A stretch of 64,000 nucleotides of DNA. It comes from Limimaricola sp. G21655-S1 (lineage in GTDB: Bacteria; Pseudomonadota; Alphaproteobacteria; Rhodobacterales; Rhodobacteraceae). Positions 56,850 to 64,000 of the stretch are shown here, piece after piece. Numbering within the stretch: the first letter of the stretch is position 1; every line of letters begins with the position of its first letter. The position numbers were made by a program, and so were the translations under genes. Location: assembly GCF_027213785.1 (NCBI RefSeq), contig NZ_JAPWGO010000003.1:124001-188000 (forward strand), written 5' to 3'. The notes under the pieces were generated by a model. The model saw only the letters and a list, made by a program, of their open reading frames with translations, did no database searches and was not told the origin of the DNA.

Positions 56850-57563
56850 TCAGCCCCCCAGGAAGGTGCGGCGCACCTCGTCATCGGCCATCAGCTCGGC
56901 CCCGGTGCCGGTATAGGCGTTGCACCCCTGCACCAGCACGTAGCCGGTATCGGCGATCTCGAGCGCCTGACGGGCGTTCTGCTCGACCATCAGGATGGTG
57001 ATCCCGGCGCGGGCGACCTCGATGATCCGGTCGAACAGCTCGTCCATGACGATGGGCGACACGCCCGCCGTCGGCTCGTCGAGCATCAGCACCGAGGGCT
57101 GGGTCATCAGCGCCCGGCCCACCGCGACCTGCTGGCGCTGGCCGCCGGACAGCTCGCCCGCCGCCTGCCGGCGCTTGTCGCGCAGGATCGGGAACAGGTC
57201 GTAGACCTGCTCGATGGTCGGGCGGATGTCATCGCGGCGCAGGAAGGCGCCCATCTCGAGGTTCTCCTCGACCGTCATCGACGGGAAGATGTTCGAGGTC
57301 TGCGGCACGAAGGCCATGCCCTTGGCGACGCGGTCCTGCGGGCTCAGATGGGTGATGTCCTCGCCGCCGATGCGCACGGAGCCCGAACGCAGGTTCAGCA
57401 TGCCGAACACGGCCTTCATCGCGGTCGATTTGCCGGCGCCGTTGGGGCCGACGATCACCGCGATCTGGCCCTTGTCGACCGAGAGCGTGCAGCCATGCAG
57501 GATGTCGGCGCCGCGCCCGTAGCCGCCGGTCATCGCCTCGCCGATCAGATGCGGCTCAGCCAT
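56850..57563 (-). CDS. livF: Branched-chain amino acid ABC transporter ATP-binding protein
   Basis: 237 residues. Walker A 'VGPNGAGKSTAMKAVFG', ABC signature 'GELSGGQRQQVAVGRALM', Walker B 'SVLMLDEPTAGVSPI', and 'ILMVEQNARQALEIAD', which is typical of LivF. One of the two ATPases of the importer. It lies 39 bp after livG. Confidence 0.95.
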   Translation of the reverse strand: MAEPHLIGEAMTGGYGRGADILHGCTLSVDKGQIAVIVGPNGAGKSTAMKAVFGMLNLRSGSVRIGGEDITHLSPQDRVAKGMAFVPQTSNIFPSMTVEENLEMGAFLRRDDIRPTIEQVYDLFPILRDKRRQAAGELSGGQRQQVAVGRALMTQPSVLMLDEPTAGVSPIVMDELFDRIIEVARAGITILMVEQNARQALEIADTGYVLVQGCNAYTGTGAELMADDEVRRTFLGG

Positions 57564-57602
57564 GGCGCGTCACCATTGTGTATATACGCAAATTTCGTCC
57601 CC

Positions 57603-58436
57603 TCATGCCGTCTCCCCGACGGTCTTGTTCTTGAGCCCGGTGCCGAGATAGGCCTCGATCACCGCCTCGTTCTTCATGATGCTGTCGGCCGAGCCCTGGG
57701 CCAGCACCTTGCCCTCGGCCATGACGATCACCGGGTCGCAGAGGCGGCCGATGAAATCCATGTCGTGCTCGATCACGCAGAAGGTATAGCCGCGCTCCTT
57801 GTTGAGCCGGATGATCGCGTCGCCGATGGTGTTCAGAAGCGTCCGGTTCACGCCCGCGCCGACCTCGTCGAGGAACACGATCTTGGCGTCGACCATCATC
57901 GTGCGGCCCAGCTCCAAGAGCTTTTTCTGGCCGCCCGAGAGGTTGCCCGCACGCTCGTCCGCAAGATGCGAAATCGTCAGGAATTCAAGGACCTCATCGG
58001 CCTTCTTCGCAAGCTCCCGCTCCTGGGTGGCGATCTTGCCGCGACCGAACCACGCGTTCCACAGCGTCTCGCCATGCTGGCCCTCGGGGACCATCATCAG
58101 GTTCTCGCGCACCGTCATCGAGGAGAACTCGTGCGCGATCTGGAAGGTGCGCAGCAGCCCCTTGTGGAACAGCGCGTGCGGCGGCAGGCCGGTGATGTCC
58201 TCGCCATCCATGGTGACGCGGCCCGATGTCGGTGGAAGTCTGCCCGCTATCACGTTGAACAGCGTGGTCTTTCCGGCGCCGTTGGGGCCGATGAGCCCGG
58301 TGATCGAGCCGGTCTCGATCTTGAGGCTCGCCCCATCAACAGCATGAAAACCGCCAAAGTGGCGGTGAAGGTTCTCGACGGTGATCATTGGTCCCCGATC
58401 AGCCCGGTTTCCCTTGTTTTCAGGGGTCTGGGCCAT
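57603..58436 (-). CDS. livG: Branched-chain amino acid ABC transporter ATP-binding protein
   Basis: 277 residues. Walker A 'IGPNGAGKTTLFNVIAGR', signature 'NLSGGQKKLLELGRTM', Walker B 'KIVFLDEVGAGVNRTLL' and 'FCVIEHDMDFIGRLCDPVIV', typical LivG. Starts at ATG 58436 or at 58388 ('MITVENLHRHFGG'), where a GGGGACC ribosome site is better placed. Second ATPase of the importer. Confidence 0.95.
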   Translation of the reverse strand: MAQTPENKGNRADRGPMITVENLHRHFGGFHAVDGASLKIETGSITGLIGPNGAGKTTLFNVIAGRLPPTSGRVTMDGEDITGLPPHALFHKGLLRTFQIAHEFSSMTVRENLMMVPEGQHGETLWNAWFGRGKIATQERELAKKADEVLEFLTISHLADERAGNLSGGQKKLLELGRTMMVDAKIVFLDEVGAGVNRTLLNTIGDAIIRLNKERGYTFCVIEHDMDFIGRLCDPVIVMAEGKVLAQGSADSIMKNEAVIEAYLGTGLKNKTVGETA

Positions 58437-58452
58437 GTTATTGTTACGGGAT

Positions 58453-58480
58453 GCGCCGCGCGCCTGGAGGCGCGCGGCGC
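58453..58480 (-). promoter_or_regulatory. Stem-loop between livK and livG
   Basis: GCGCCGCGCGCC and GGCGCGCGGCGC form a perfect 12-bp stem with a 4-nt loop, 8 bp after the livK stop. No T-run follows. In many ABC operons such a stem after the binding-protein gene protects its mRNA and lowers expression of the membrane genes. Confidence 0.6.
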
Positions 58481-58487
58481 GATGGGC

Positions 58488-59684
58488 TCAGCGGAAGCCG
58501 ACGGTCTCGATCGCGCCGTCGCGGATCTCGATCTCCTTGAAGGTGCCGGCGCTTTCGCCCGGTTCGATCAGCTCGACGGCGGTCGCGCCGACATAGTCGA
58601 TCTCCTCGCCGGCCTCGATCAGCTCCAGCGCCTTGGCCAGTTCGCCCGGCAGGATCTGCTCGCCCGGGGCGTTGGCGATGTCCATGATCTCGCCCGCGTA
58701 ATCGGCGGCCGAGGTCGAGCCGGCCTTGGCCATGGCGAGGATCATCAGCGCCGCGGCGTCGTAGCTTTCGCCGGTATAGATGCCGGTCGGGTTGATGCCC
58801 GCCTCGGTCGCCATCTCCTGGAAGATGGCCGAGCCTTCGCTGTCGGAGCCCGGCAGCTGGCCGAACGAGCCGGTGAGGCCGTCGCCGAGATCGTCGACGA
58901 TCTGCTGACCGATCATGCCGTCGGGCAGCACGAAGGTGTCGAAGGCGCCACTGTCGAGCGAGGCCTGGATGATGCCCTTGCCGCCCTGGTCGGTGTAGCC
59001 CGCGACGACGAGCACTTCGCCACCTGCGGAGGCGAGCGAGGCGACCTCGGCCGAGTAGTCGGCCTTGCCATCCTCATGCGCGGCCGAGATGGTCACCGTG
59101 CCGCCAGCGGCTTCGAAGGCCTTCTGGAAGCTGTCGGCGAGACCCTTGCCGTAATCGTTGTTGGTGTAGGTCAGCGCGACCTCGGAGATGCCGCGATCCA
59201 TGATCACCTGGGACATGATCTCGCCCTGGCGCGCGTCGGAGGGCGCGGTGCGGAAGAACATGCCGTCATCCTCGGCCTCGCTGAGCGCGGGCGAGGTGGC
59301 GGAGGGCGAGATCATCACCACGCCGTTGGCGCGGGCGACGTTCTGCAGGATCGCGCCGGTGACGCCCGAGCAGTCCGCGCCCATGATGCCGGCGACGCCG
59401 TCGGTGGTGACAAGACGCTCGGCCGCGGCGGTGGCGGCGGCGCTGTCGATGCAGGTGCTGTCGGCGCGCACGGCCTCGATCTGGGTGCCATCCATGAAGG
59501 CGCCGGATTCATTGACTTCGTTGATCGCGAGCTCGGCGCCGCCCGCCATGTCGGGGGTGATCGACTCGAGCGGCCCGGTGAAGCCCAGGATGATGCCGAT
59601 CTTGACCGGACCCATGTGGCTTTCGGCCATGGCGGTGCCCGCGACGAGCGCGGTCGCGGCGGAAGCCAGCAGCAGTTTCTTCAT
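58488..59684 (-). CDS. livK: Branched-chain amino acid-type ABC substrate-binding protein
   Basis: 398 residues. Signal peptide 'ATALVAGTAMAES' and a mature periplasmic-binding-protein type 1 domain: 'KIGIILGFTGPLESITPDMA', 'GVAGIMGADCSGVTGAI', 'SPSATSPALSEA', 'LTYTNNDYGKGLADSF' and 'YTGESYDAAALMILA'. It captures the substrate in the periplasm and delivers it to LivHM. First gene of the five-gene operon. The exact ligand is not visible from sequence. Confidence 0.93.
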   Translation of the reverse strand: MKKLLLASAATALVAGTAMAESHMGPVKIGIILGFTGPLESITPDMAGGAELAINEVNESGAFMDGTQIEAVRADSTCIDSAAATAAAERLVTTDGVAGIMGADCSGVTGAILQNVARANGVVMISPSATSPALSEAEDDGMFFRTAPSDARQGEIMSQVIMDRGISEVALTYTNNDYGKGLADSFQKAFEAAGGTVTISAAHEDGKADYSAEVASLASAGGEVLVVAGYTDQGGKGIIQASLDSGAFDTFVLPDGMIGQQIVDDLGDGLTGSFGQLPGSDSEGSAIFQEMATEAGINPTGIYTGESYDAAALMILAMAKAGSTSAADYAGEIMDIANAPGEQILPGELAKALELIEAGEEIDYVGATAVELIEPGESAGTFKEIEIRDGAIETVGFR

Positions 59685-59870
59685 CTTCGTCTCCCTGACG
59701 ATTGATTATTATGAAGGCAGGCTAGACCCCGCTCATGCGAAAAGAAAGTGGTTGCGCAAACTTGCCGTAGCGCCAAGGACGCGCCGTTCCGGGCTGCGAT
59801 ATGCTTGCCACGGCCCGACTCCCGCTGTGCGAGAAACCGCGTCCTGTGCTGCGCTTTGCGGTGGCGGAAC

Positions 59871-60881
59871 TCAGCTTGCCGCGGGCCGCGCGCCGTGGCT
59901 GCCGCGCTCGCGATAGGGCGTGGTCTGGTAATGCGCGCGGTAGCATTTCGAGAAATGCGAGGGGCTGGCGAAGCCGCAGGCCAGCGCCACGTTGATCACG
60001 CTCATGTCCGTCTGCATCAGCAGGTTGCGGGCCCGGCTCAGGCGCAACTCCATATAGTAACGCTTGGGGCTGCGGTTCAGGTAGCGGCGGAACAGCCGCT
60101 CCAGCTGCCGCGTCGACATGCCCGCCCGCTCGGCGAGGATCGCGGGGCTCACCGGGTCCTCGATCGCCTTCTCCATCGCCTGGATCACCTGGGCGAGCTT
60201 GGGGTGGCGCACGCCGATCCGGGTCGGCGTCGAGAGGCGCTGCGTGTCCTGATCGGTGCGGATCGCGGTATAGATCAGCTGGTCGGCCACCGCGTTGGCG
60301 AGGTCCTCGCCGTGATGATCGGCGATCAGCTTGAGCATCAGGTCGATCGAGGCGGTGCCGCCGGCGGTGGTGATGCGGTTGCCGTCGATCACGAAGACCG
60401 ACCGGGTCAGCGTCACCTCCTCGAACTCCTCGGCAAAGCTGTCCTGGTTCTCCCAGTGGATCGTGGCGCGCTTGCCGTCGAGCAGCCCGGCCTTGGCCAG
60501 CGTGTAGCCCGCCGTGCACAGCCCGCCCATCACCGCGCCGCGCCGCGCCTCGCGCCGCAGCCAGTTCAACATCCGCTTGGTGCTGGCCGCCTGCACGTCG
60601 ATGCCGCCGCAGACCATGACCATGTCGTCACGTGTCAGCTCGTCGAGATCCATGTCCAGCTTGAACACCGTGCCGTTGGAGCAGGTGGCGGTCTCGCCGC
60701 CATCGCCGGCCAGAACCCAGCTGTAGATCTCGCGACCGGCCATGCGGTTGGCGATCCTGAGCGCTTCCACGGCGCAGGCAAAACAGAGCATGGTGAAATT
60801 CGGCAGCAGCACGAAGACGAAGCGCCGGGTCCGGATCTGGTCACCGGAGGGCAGGGGGATTGTCTGGATTTCGACTGTCAT
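59871..60881 (-). CDS. GlxA-type AraC-family transcriptional regulator
   Basis: 336 residues. N-terminal DJ-1/PfpI-like domain ('FVLLPNFTMLCFACAVEALR', 'VCGGIDVQAAS', 'GLCTAGYTLAKAGLLDG') then a C-terminal AraC domain with two helix-turn-helices ('LAERAGMSTRQLERLFRRYL' and 'NVALACGFASPSHFSKCYRA'). Members of this group (GbdR, CdhR, ArgR-type) control glycine betaine, carnitine or arginine use. It lies upstream of livK on the same strand, 186 bp away, and could control the importer; that link is inference. Start ATG 60881; the frame is open upstream but antisense to aroH. Confidence 0.9.
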   Translation of the reverse strand: MTVEIQTIPLPSGDQIRTRRFVFVLLPNFTMLCFACAVEALRIANRMAGREIYSWVLAGDGGETATCSNGTVFKLDMDLDELTRDDMVMVCGGIDVQAASTKRMLNWLRREARRGAVMGGLCTAGYTLAKAGLLDGKRATIHWENQDSFAEEFEEVTLTRSVFVIDGNRITTAGGTASIDLMLKLIADHHGEDLANAVADQLIYTAIRTDQDTQRLSTPTRIGVRHPKLAQVIQAMEKAIEDPVSPAILAERAGMSTRQLERLFRRYLNRSPKRYYMELRLSRARNLLMQTDMSVINVALACGFASPSHFSKCYRAHYQTTPYRERGSHGARPAAS

Positions 60882-61101
60882 GGCGCGCCTGCGAAGCCCG
60901 CGGCGCCGTGCCGCGTTCGTTTTGAACGAAACAGGTTTGCTCGTCCGCATCAAGAGGCGCGGTCCGGTCGCGTGAGAGGCGTGTTCCAAGTCATGGATGG
61001 GCCAAGGACATGCCGCAAAGCGGCATTTCGCGTTGGCCCTGCGCGTCATGCGCGCTATAGAGGCCGCCGAGATCCCCGAAGCCTCCATGGGAGCGAAGAC
61101 C

Positions 61102-62472
61102 ATGACCGAGTGGAAAAAGGCCGATTGGCGCGCCAAGCCGCGGGTGCAGATGCCCGATTATACCGACGCGGAGCGTCTCTCCGCCGTCGAGGCGCGTCTT
61201 GCCTCCTATCCGCCGCTGGTCTTTGCGGGCGAAGCGCGCCGCCTCAAGTCCAAGCTGGCTGCCGCCGGGCGCGGCGAAGCTTTCCTGCTGCAGGGCGGTG
61301 ATTGCGCCGAGAGCTTCGCGGCGTTCAACGCCGACCATATCCGCGACACCTTCAAGGTGATGCTCCAGATGGCCGTGGTGCTGACCTTCGGCGCCAAGGT
61401 CGAGGTGGTGAAGGTCGGCCGCATGGCCGGCCAGTTCGCCAAGCCGCGCTCCGCGCCGACCGAGACGGTGAACGGCGTCGAGCTGCCCTCCTACCGCGGC
61501 GACATCATCAACGGCTTCGATTTCACCCCCGAGGCCCGGATCCCCGAGCCCGAGCGGATGCTGCAGGCCTACACGCAGGCCGCCGGCACGCTGAACCTGC
61601 TGCGCGCCTTCTCGACCGGCGGCTATGCCGACGTGCACAAGGTCCACGCCTGGACGCTCGGTTTCATCGGCGCGCCCGAGGCCGAGAAGTACCGCGACAT
61701 GGCCAACCGCATCACCGACGCGCTCGACTTCATGGAGGCCGCCGGTATCCGTGACGAGGCCGCGCATGCGCTGCAGACGGTGGAGTTCTTCACCAGCCAC
61801 GAGGCGTTGCTGCTGGAATACGAGGAGGCGCTGACCCGCGTCGACTCCACCTCCGGCAAGTGGCTCGCGGGGTCGGGCCACATGATCTGGATCGGCGACC
61901 GCACCCGCCAGCCCGACGGCGCGCATGTCGAGTTCGCGAGCGGCGTGCAGAACCCGATCGGCCTGAAATGCGGCCCCTCGATGACCACCGGTCACCTCAA
62001 GGCGCTGATGGCCAAGCTGAACCCGCGCAACGAGGAAGGGCGGCTGACGCTGATCGCGCGCTTCGGCGCGGGCAACGTGGCCGAGCATCTGCCGCGGCTG
62101 ATCAAGGCGGTGCAGGAAGAGGGCGCCAAGGTGACCTGGTCCTGCGACCCGATGCATGGCAACACGATCAAATCCTCCTCGGGCTACAAGACCCGGCCCT
62201 TCGAGAGCGTCCTGCGCGAAGTGCGCGAGTTCTTCGGCGTGCACAACGCCGAAGGCACGATCCCCGGCGGCGTGCATTTCGAGATGACCGGCGCCGACGT
62301 GACCGAGTGCACCGGCGGCGTCCGCGCCGTCACCGACGAGGATCTCTCGGATCGCTACCACACCGCCTGCGACCCCCGCCTCAACGCCTCGCAGTCGCTG
62401 GAACTGGCCTTCCTCGTGGCCGAGGAGCTGTCGGCGCGGCGCGCCGGGATGCAGACCGCCGCCGCGGTCTGA
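61102..62472 (+). CDS. 3-deoxy-7-phosphoheptulonate synthase, class II
   Basis: 456 residues. '[18 protein letters not shown]', '[20 protein letters not shown]', '[16 protein letters not shown]' and '[20 protein letters not shown]' with '[15 protein letters not shown]' are the plant-type (class II) DAHP synthase blocks. It joins erythrose 4-phosphate and phosphoenolpyruvate, the first step of aromatic amino acid synthesis. Start ATG 61102 ('MTEWKKADW') matches the family; the frame is open 35 codons upstream. Divergent from the GlxA-type gene. Confidence 0.96.
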   Translation: MTEWKKADWRAKPRVQMPDYTDAERLSAVEARLASYPPLVFAGEARRLKSKLAAAGRGEAFLLQGGDCAESFAAFNADHIRDTFKVMLQMAVVLTFGAKVEVVKVGRMAGQFAKPRSAPTETVNGVELPSYRGDIINGFDFTPEARIPEPERMLQAYTQAAGTLNLLRAFSTGGYADVHKVHAWTLGFIGAPEAEKYRDMANRITDALDFMEAAGIRDEAAHALQTVEFFTSHEALLLEYEEALTRVDSTSGKWLAGSGHMIWIGDRTRQPDGAHVEFASGVQNPIGLKCGPSMTTGHLKALMAKLNPRNEEGRLTLIARFGAGNVAEHLPRLIKAVQEEGAKVTWSCDPMHGNTIKSSSGYKTRPFESVLREVREFFGVHNAEGTIPGGVHFEMTGADVTECTGGVRAVTDEDLSDRYHTACDPRLNASQSLELAFLVAEELSARRAGMQTAAAV

Positions 62473-62492
62473 CGTCACCTGCCCGAGTTCGG

Positions 62493-62520
62493 AAAAGGGG
62501 AGCCTCAGGCTCCCCTTTTT
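62493..62520 (+). terminator. Intrinsic terminator of the DAHP synthase gene
   Basis: AAAAGGGGAGCC and GGCTCCCCTTTT (62493-62504 and 62508-62519) form a 12-bp stem with a TCA loop, ending in five T. Its symmetric arms could also end the convergent PAS gene. Confidence 0.85.
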
Positions 62521-62540
62521 CTTGGCCGAATGCCGGTGTT

Positions 62541-63122
62541 TCAGCGGTCGGGACCGCAGGTCTCGTTCGATACGACGAGCCGCAGATGCGCTCGCGTATC
62601 GCGCGTTTGCTGTGGCGGCGCCCCGATCCGCGCCGGCCCGGCAAGACCGAAGCGACGCGGCCGCCCGGGCGGCAGGTCATGCAGCAGCGCCCCGATCATC
62701 TGTGGCGCGGCGCCGAGCCTGTGCCGCAGGGGCAGCAGCGTCAGCCCGCCGATCGGGCCGGACCCGCCTCCGGCCAGCAATGGCACCCGGCAGGGGTGCA
62801 GTTCCTCGAAGCACCGCTCCAGCAGCGCCGCGAGCCGCACGTGATCGGCGCGTCGGAACAGGCGCGATAGCGGCAGGCCGCGCGCCTCGGTGCCGACGAC
62901 CTCGCACAGCGCCCGTCCAGCCACCCGCAGCCGGGCCTGTCCCGGCGCGATCCGGTCGAGCACGAAGGCACTGGGAAGCGCCGCGCCGATGCGGTCCGGG
63001 TCGATCTCGTCGCGCGATGGCGGCAGGCCGCGAAGCGCGAGGCCGCGCCAGTAGCCCTCCAGCTGCGCCAACCGCGCCGCCGCGTCATCGCCGGTCGGGA
63101 CTGTCTCGTCACGCATTTCCAT
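62541..63122 (-). CDS. PAS domain protein (PAS_5 type)
   Basis: 193 residues. A single PAS_5-type domain: 'LEGYWRGLALRGLPPSRDEI', 'FVLDRIAPGQARLRVAGRAL', 'EVVGTEARGLPLSRLF', then a Gly/Pro-rich C-terminus ending 'LRLVVSNETCGPDR'. No kinase or output domain is attached, so it may work through protein partners. Single-domain PAS proteins of this kind occur in alphaproteobacteria. The start may be 63122 or 63116. Divergent from gmk; see the TTAA-rich region between them. Confidence 0.75.
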   Translation of the reverse strand: MEMRDETVPTGDDAAARLAQLEGYWRGLALRGLPPSRDEIDPDRIGAALPSAFVLDRIAPGQARLRVAGRALCEVVGTEARGLPLSRLFRRADHVRLAALLERCFEELHPCRVPLLAGGGSGPIGGLTLLPLRHRLGAAPQMIGALLHDLPPGRPRRFGLAGPARIGAPPQQTRDTRAHLRLVVSNETCGPDR

Positions 63123-63297
63123 CCGAGTCCTCCACGATTTCGCCTCGTTTCCGCCATGATCTTACGGCGCGGCGGTCCGTTCGGCGCTTAATATCGGGTA
63201 AACTGATTAACGCGTGCCGGGGCCGCTCTTGCCCAGCGGGCGCGATCCGCCTAGTCCCGACGGACCGGAGCGGCACATCACGGGAGCAGCGGACACC

Positions 63298-63936
63298 ATG
63301 CAAAGGCGCGGCCTACTCATCATCCTTTCCTCGCCCTCCGGCGCCGGGAAGTCGACGCTGGCGCGGCGGCTGCGCGACTGGGACCCGACGCTGGGCTTTT
63401 CGGTCTCGGCCACGACCCGCGCGCCGCGTCCCGGCGAAACCGACGGCGTCGATTACCACTTCGTCACCGAGGAGCGGTTCAAGCATCTGGTGGCCGAGGG
63501 CGAGATGCTCGAGCACGCACGCGTCTTCGAGAACTATTATGGCAGCCCGCGCGGCCCGGTGGCCGAGGCGACCGAGGCCGGACGCGACGTGCTGTTCGAC
63601 GTCGACTGGCAGGGCGCGCAGCAGATCTCGAACAGCCGCATGGCCGATCAGGTGCTGTCGATCTTCATCCTGCCGCCCTCGATCGCCGAACTGCACCGCC
63701 GCCTCGTCGGCCGGGCGCAGGACAGCGCCGAGGTGATCGAGCGGCGCATGCTCAAGAGCTGGGACGAGATCAGCCATTGGGACGGCTACGACTACGTGCT
63801 GGTCAATGACGACCTTGACGCGACCGAGGCGCGGCTCAAGATCATCATCGAGGCGGAGCGCCTGCGCCGCAGCCAGCAGCCCTGGCTGCTCGACCATGTC
63901 CGGTCGCTGCAGGCCGAGTTCGAGGAGAGATCATGA
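63298..63936 (+). CDS. gmk: Guanylate kinase
   Basis: 212 residues. P-loop '[18 protein letters not shown]', '[20 protein letters not shown]' and '[19 protein letters not shown]' are diagnostic; '[10 protein letters not shown]' follows. It phosphorylates GMP to GDP. Start ATG 63298 gives the normal N-terminus; the frame is open to 63214. It overlaps the next gene by 4 bp. Confidence 0.96.
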   Translation: MQRRGLLIILSSPSGAGKSTLARRLRDWDPTLGFSVSATTRAPRPGETDGVDYHFVTEERFKHLVAEGEMLEHARVFENYYGSPRGPVAEATEAGRDVLFDVDWQGAQQISNSRMADQVLSIFILPPSIAELHRRLVGRAQDSAEVIERRMLKSWDEISHWDGYDYVLVNDDLDATEARLKIIIEAERLRRSQQPWLLDHVRSLQAEFEERS

Positions 63937-64000
63937 CCCTGTATTCGCTCGACGGCGAGGCCCCCGAAATCGACGCGACCGCATGGGTCGCCCCCGGCGC
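63933..64000 (+). CDS. Gamma-carbonic anhydrase-family protein, N-terminal part (truncated by window)
   Basis: Begins at ATG 63933 with '[20 protein letters not shown]', typical of gamma-carbonic anhydrase/PaaY hexapeptide-repeat proteins, and runs off the right edge after 22 codons. The overlap with gmk indicates coupled translation. Catalytic residues lie outside the window. Confidence 0.75.
   Translation, partial: MTLYSLDGEAPEIDATAWVAPG

Noticed and set aside
56649-59705. 1018-aa open frame on the plus strand
   Set aside because: Exactly antisense to livH, livF, livG and livK; Arg/His/Gly-rich composition is a shadow artefact.
60991-62478. 495-aa open frame on the minus strand
   Set aside because: Antisense shadow of class II DAHP synthase.

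Overview
The window is about 64 kb of high-GC chromosomal DNA. It most likely comes from an alphaproteobacterium of the Rhodobacteraceae/Roseobacter group. Support for this: a ctrA gene with the CtrA-inhibitor gene sciP (DUF1153) directly upstream, a GTTC-N7-GTTC SOS box, LpxI instead of LpxH, a metal-site HemB of the Asp-rich (non-zinc) type, class II DAHP synthase, tRNA-modification genes mnmA, trmFO and gluQ, and intergenic palindromes of a kind I recognise from Rhodobacteraceae. No phage, transposase, integrase, CRISPR array or rRNA operon is visible. The window is largely core genome with a few accessory spots.

1-11.6 kb is the envelope/translation operon on the + strand: pyrH (3' end), frr, uppS, cdsA, dxr, rseP, bamA, skp/ompH, fabZ, lpxA, lpxI, lpxB. 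A 41-codon ORF closed by a terminator-like hairpin sits between rseP and bamA, and bamA seems to have its own promoter there. Two tandem perfect TTCGAA-centred palindromes separate lpxB from convergent mnmA.

13-18.8 kb holds the cell-cycle pair sciP-ctrA (with a one-mismatch CtrA box between them), then ligA and recG. After these comes a 40-aa single-pass membrane ORF under an SOS box and closed by a very strong terminator. 18.8-25.5 kb carries a NifU/IscU-like scaffold protein, hisI, gluQ, a Pmp3-like membrane protein, trmFO, gyrA and usg. 25.6-30.6 kb carries arginase, dsbB, a DedA/YqaA protein, a neutral zinc metallopeptidase, tRNA-Leu(CAA) and a ygiC/ygiB-like pair.

30.6-33.6 kb is a 560-bp gap followed by a secreted RTX/cadherin-like/Hint protein. 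33.6-43.8 kb carries a MocA-like nucleotidyltransferase, a DUF2254 protein, a SYLF lipoprotein, hemB, a small membrane protein, mfd, and a tightly packed GT2/LAB_N/GT39 trio that probably glycosylates a polyprenyl-phosphate or lipid target. 43.8-47.7 kb carries a FrnE-like DsbA protein, an XRE-cupin regulator, a CsbD-like protein, a tiny lipoprotein and an orphan peptide-type ABC binding protein.

The 355-bp gap at 47.7-48.05 kb holds an FnrL-like site and a good candidate for an undescribed small RNA of about 75 nt (sigma-70-like promoter, two stem-loops, U8 tract). 48-54.5 kb carries 3-hydroxybutyrate dehydrogenase coupled to a patatin, a DUF502 protein, psuK-psuG, and the divergent DUF4198/HupE pair, which is probably involved in metal handling. 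54.5-59.7 kb is a complete branched-chain amino acid ABC operon (livK-G-F-H-M, minus strand). It is followed by a GlxA-type regulator, class II DAHP synthase, a PAS protein, gmk and the start of a gamma-carbonic anhydrase gene.

The best candidates for something new are the SOS-box microprotein at 18.5 kb and the intergenic sRNA at 47.8 kb. All family calls are from reading the sequence; no database search was run.
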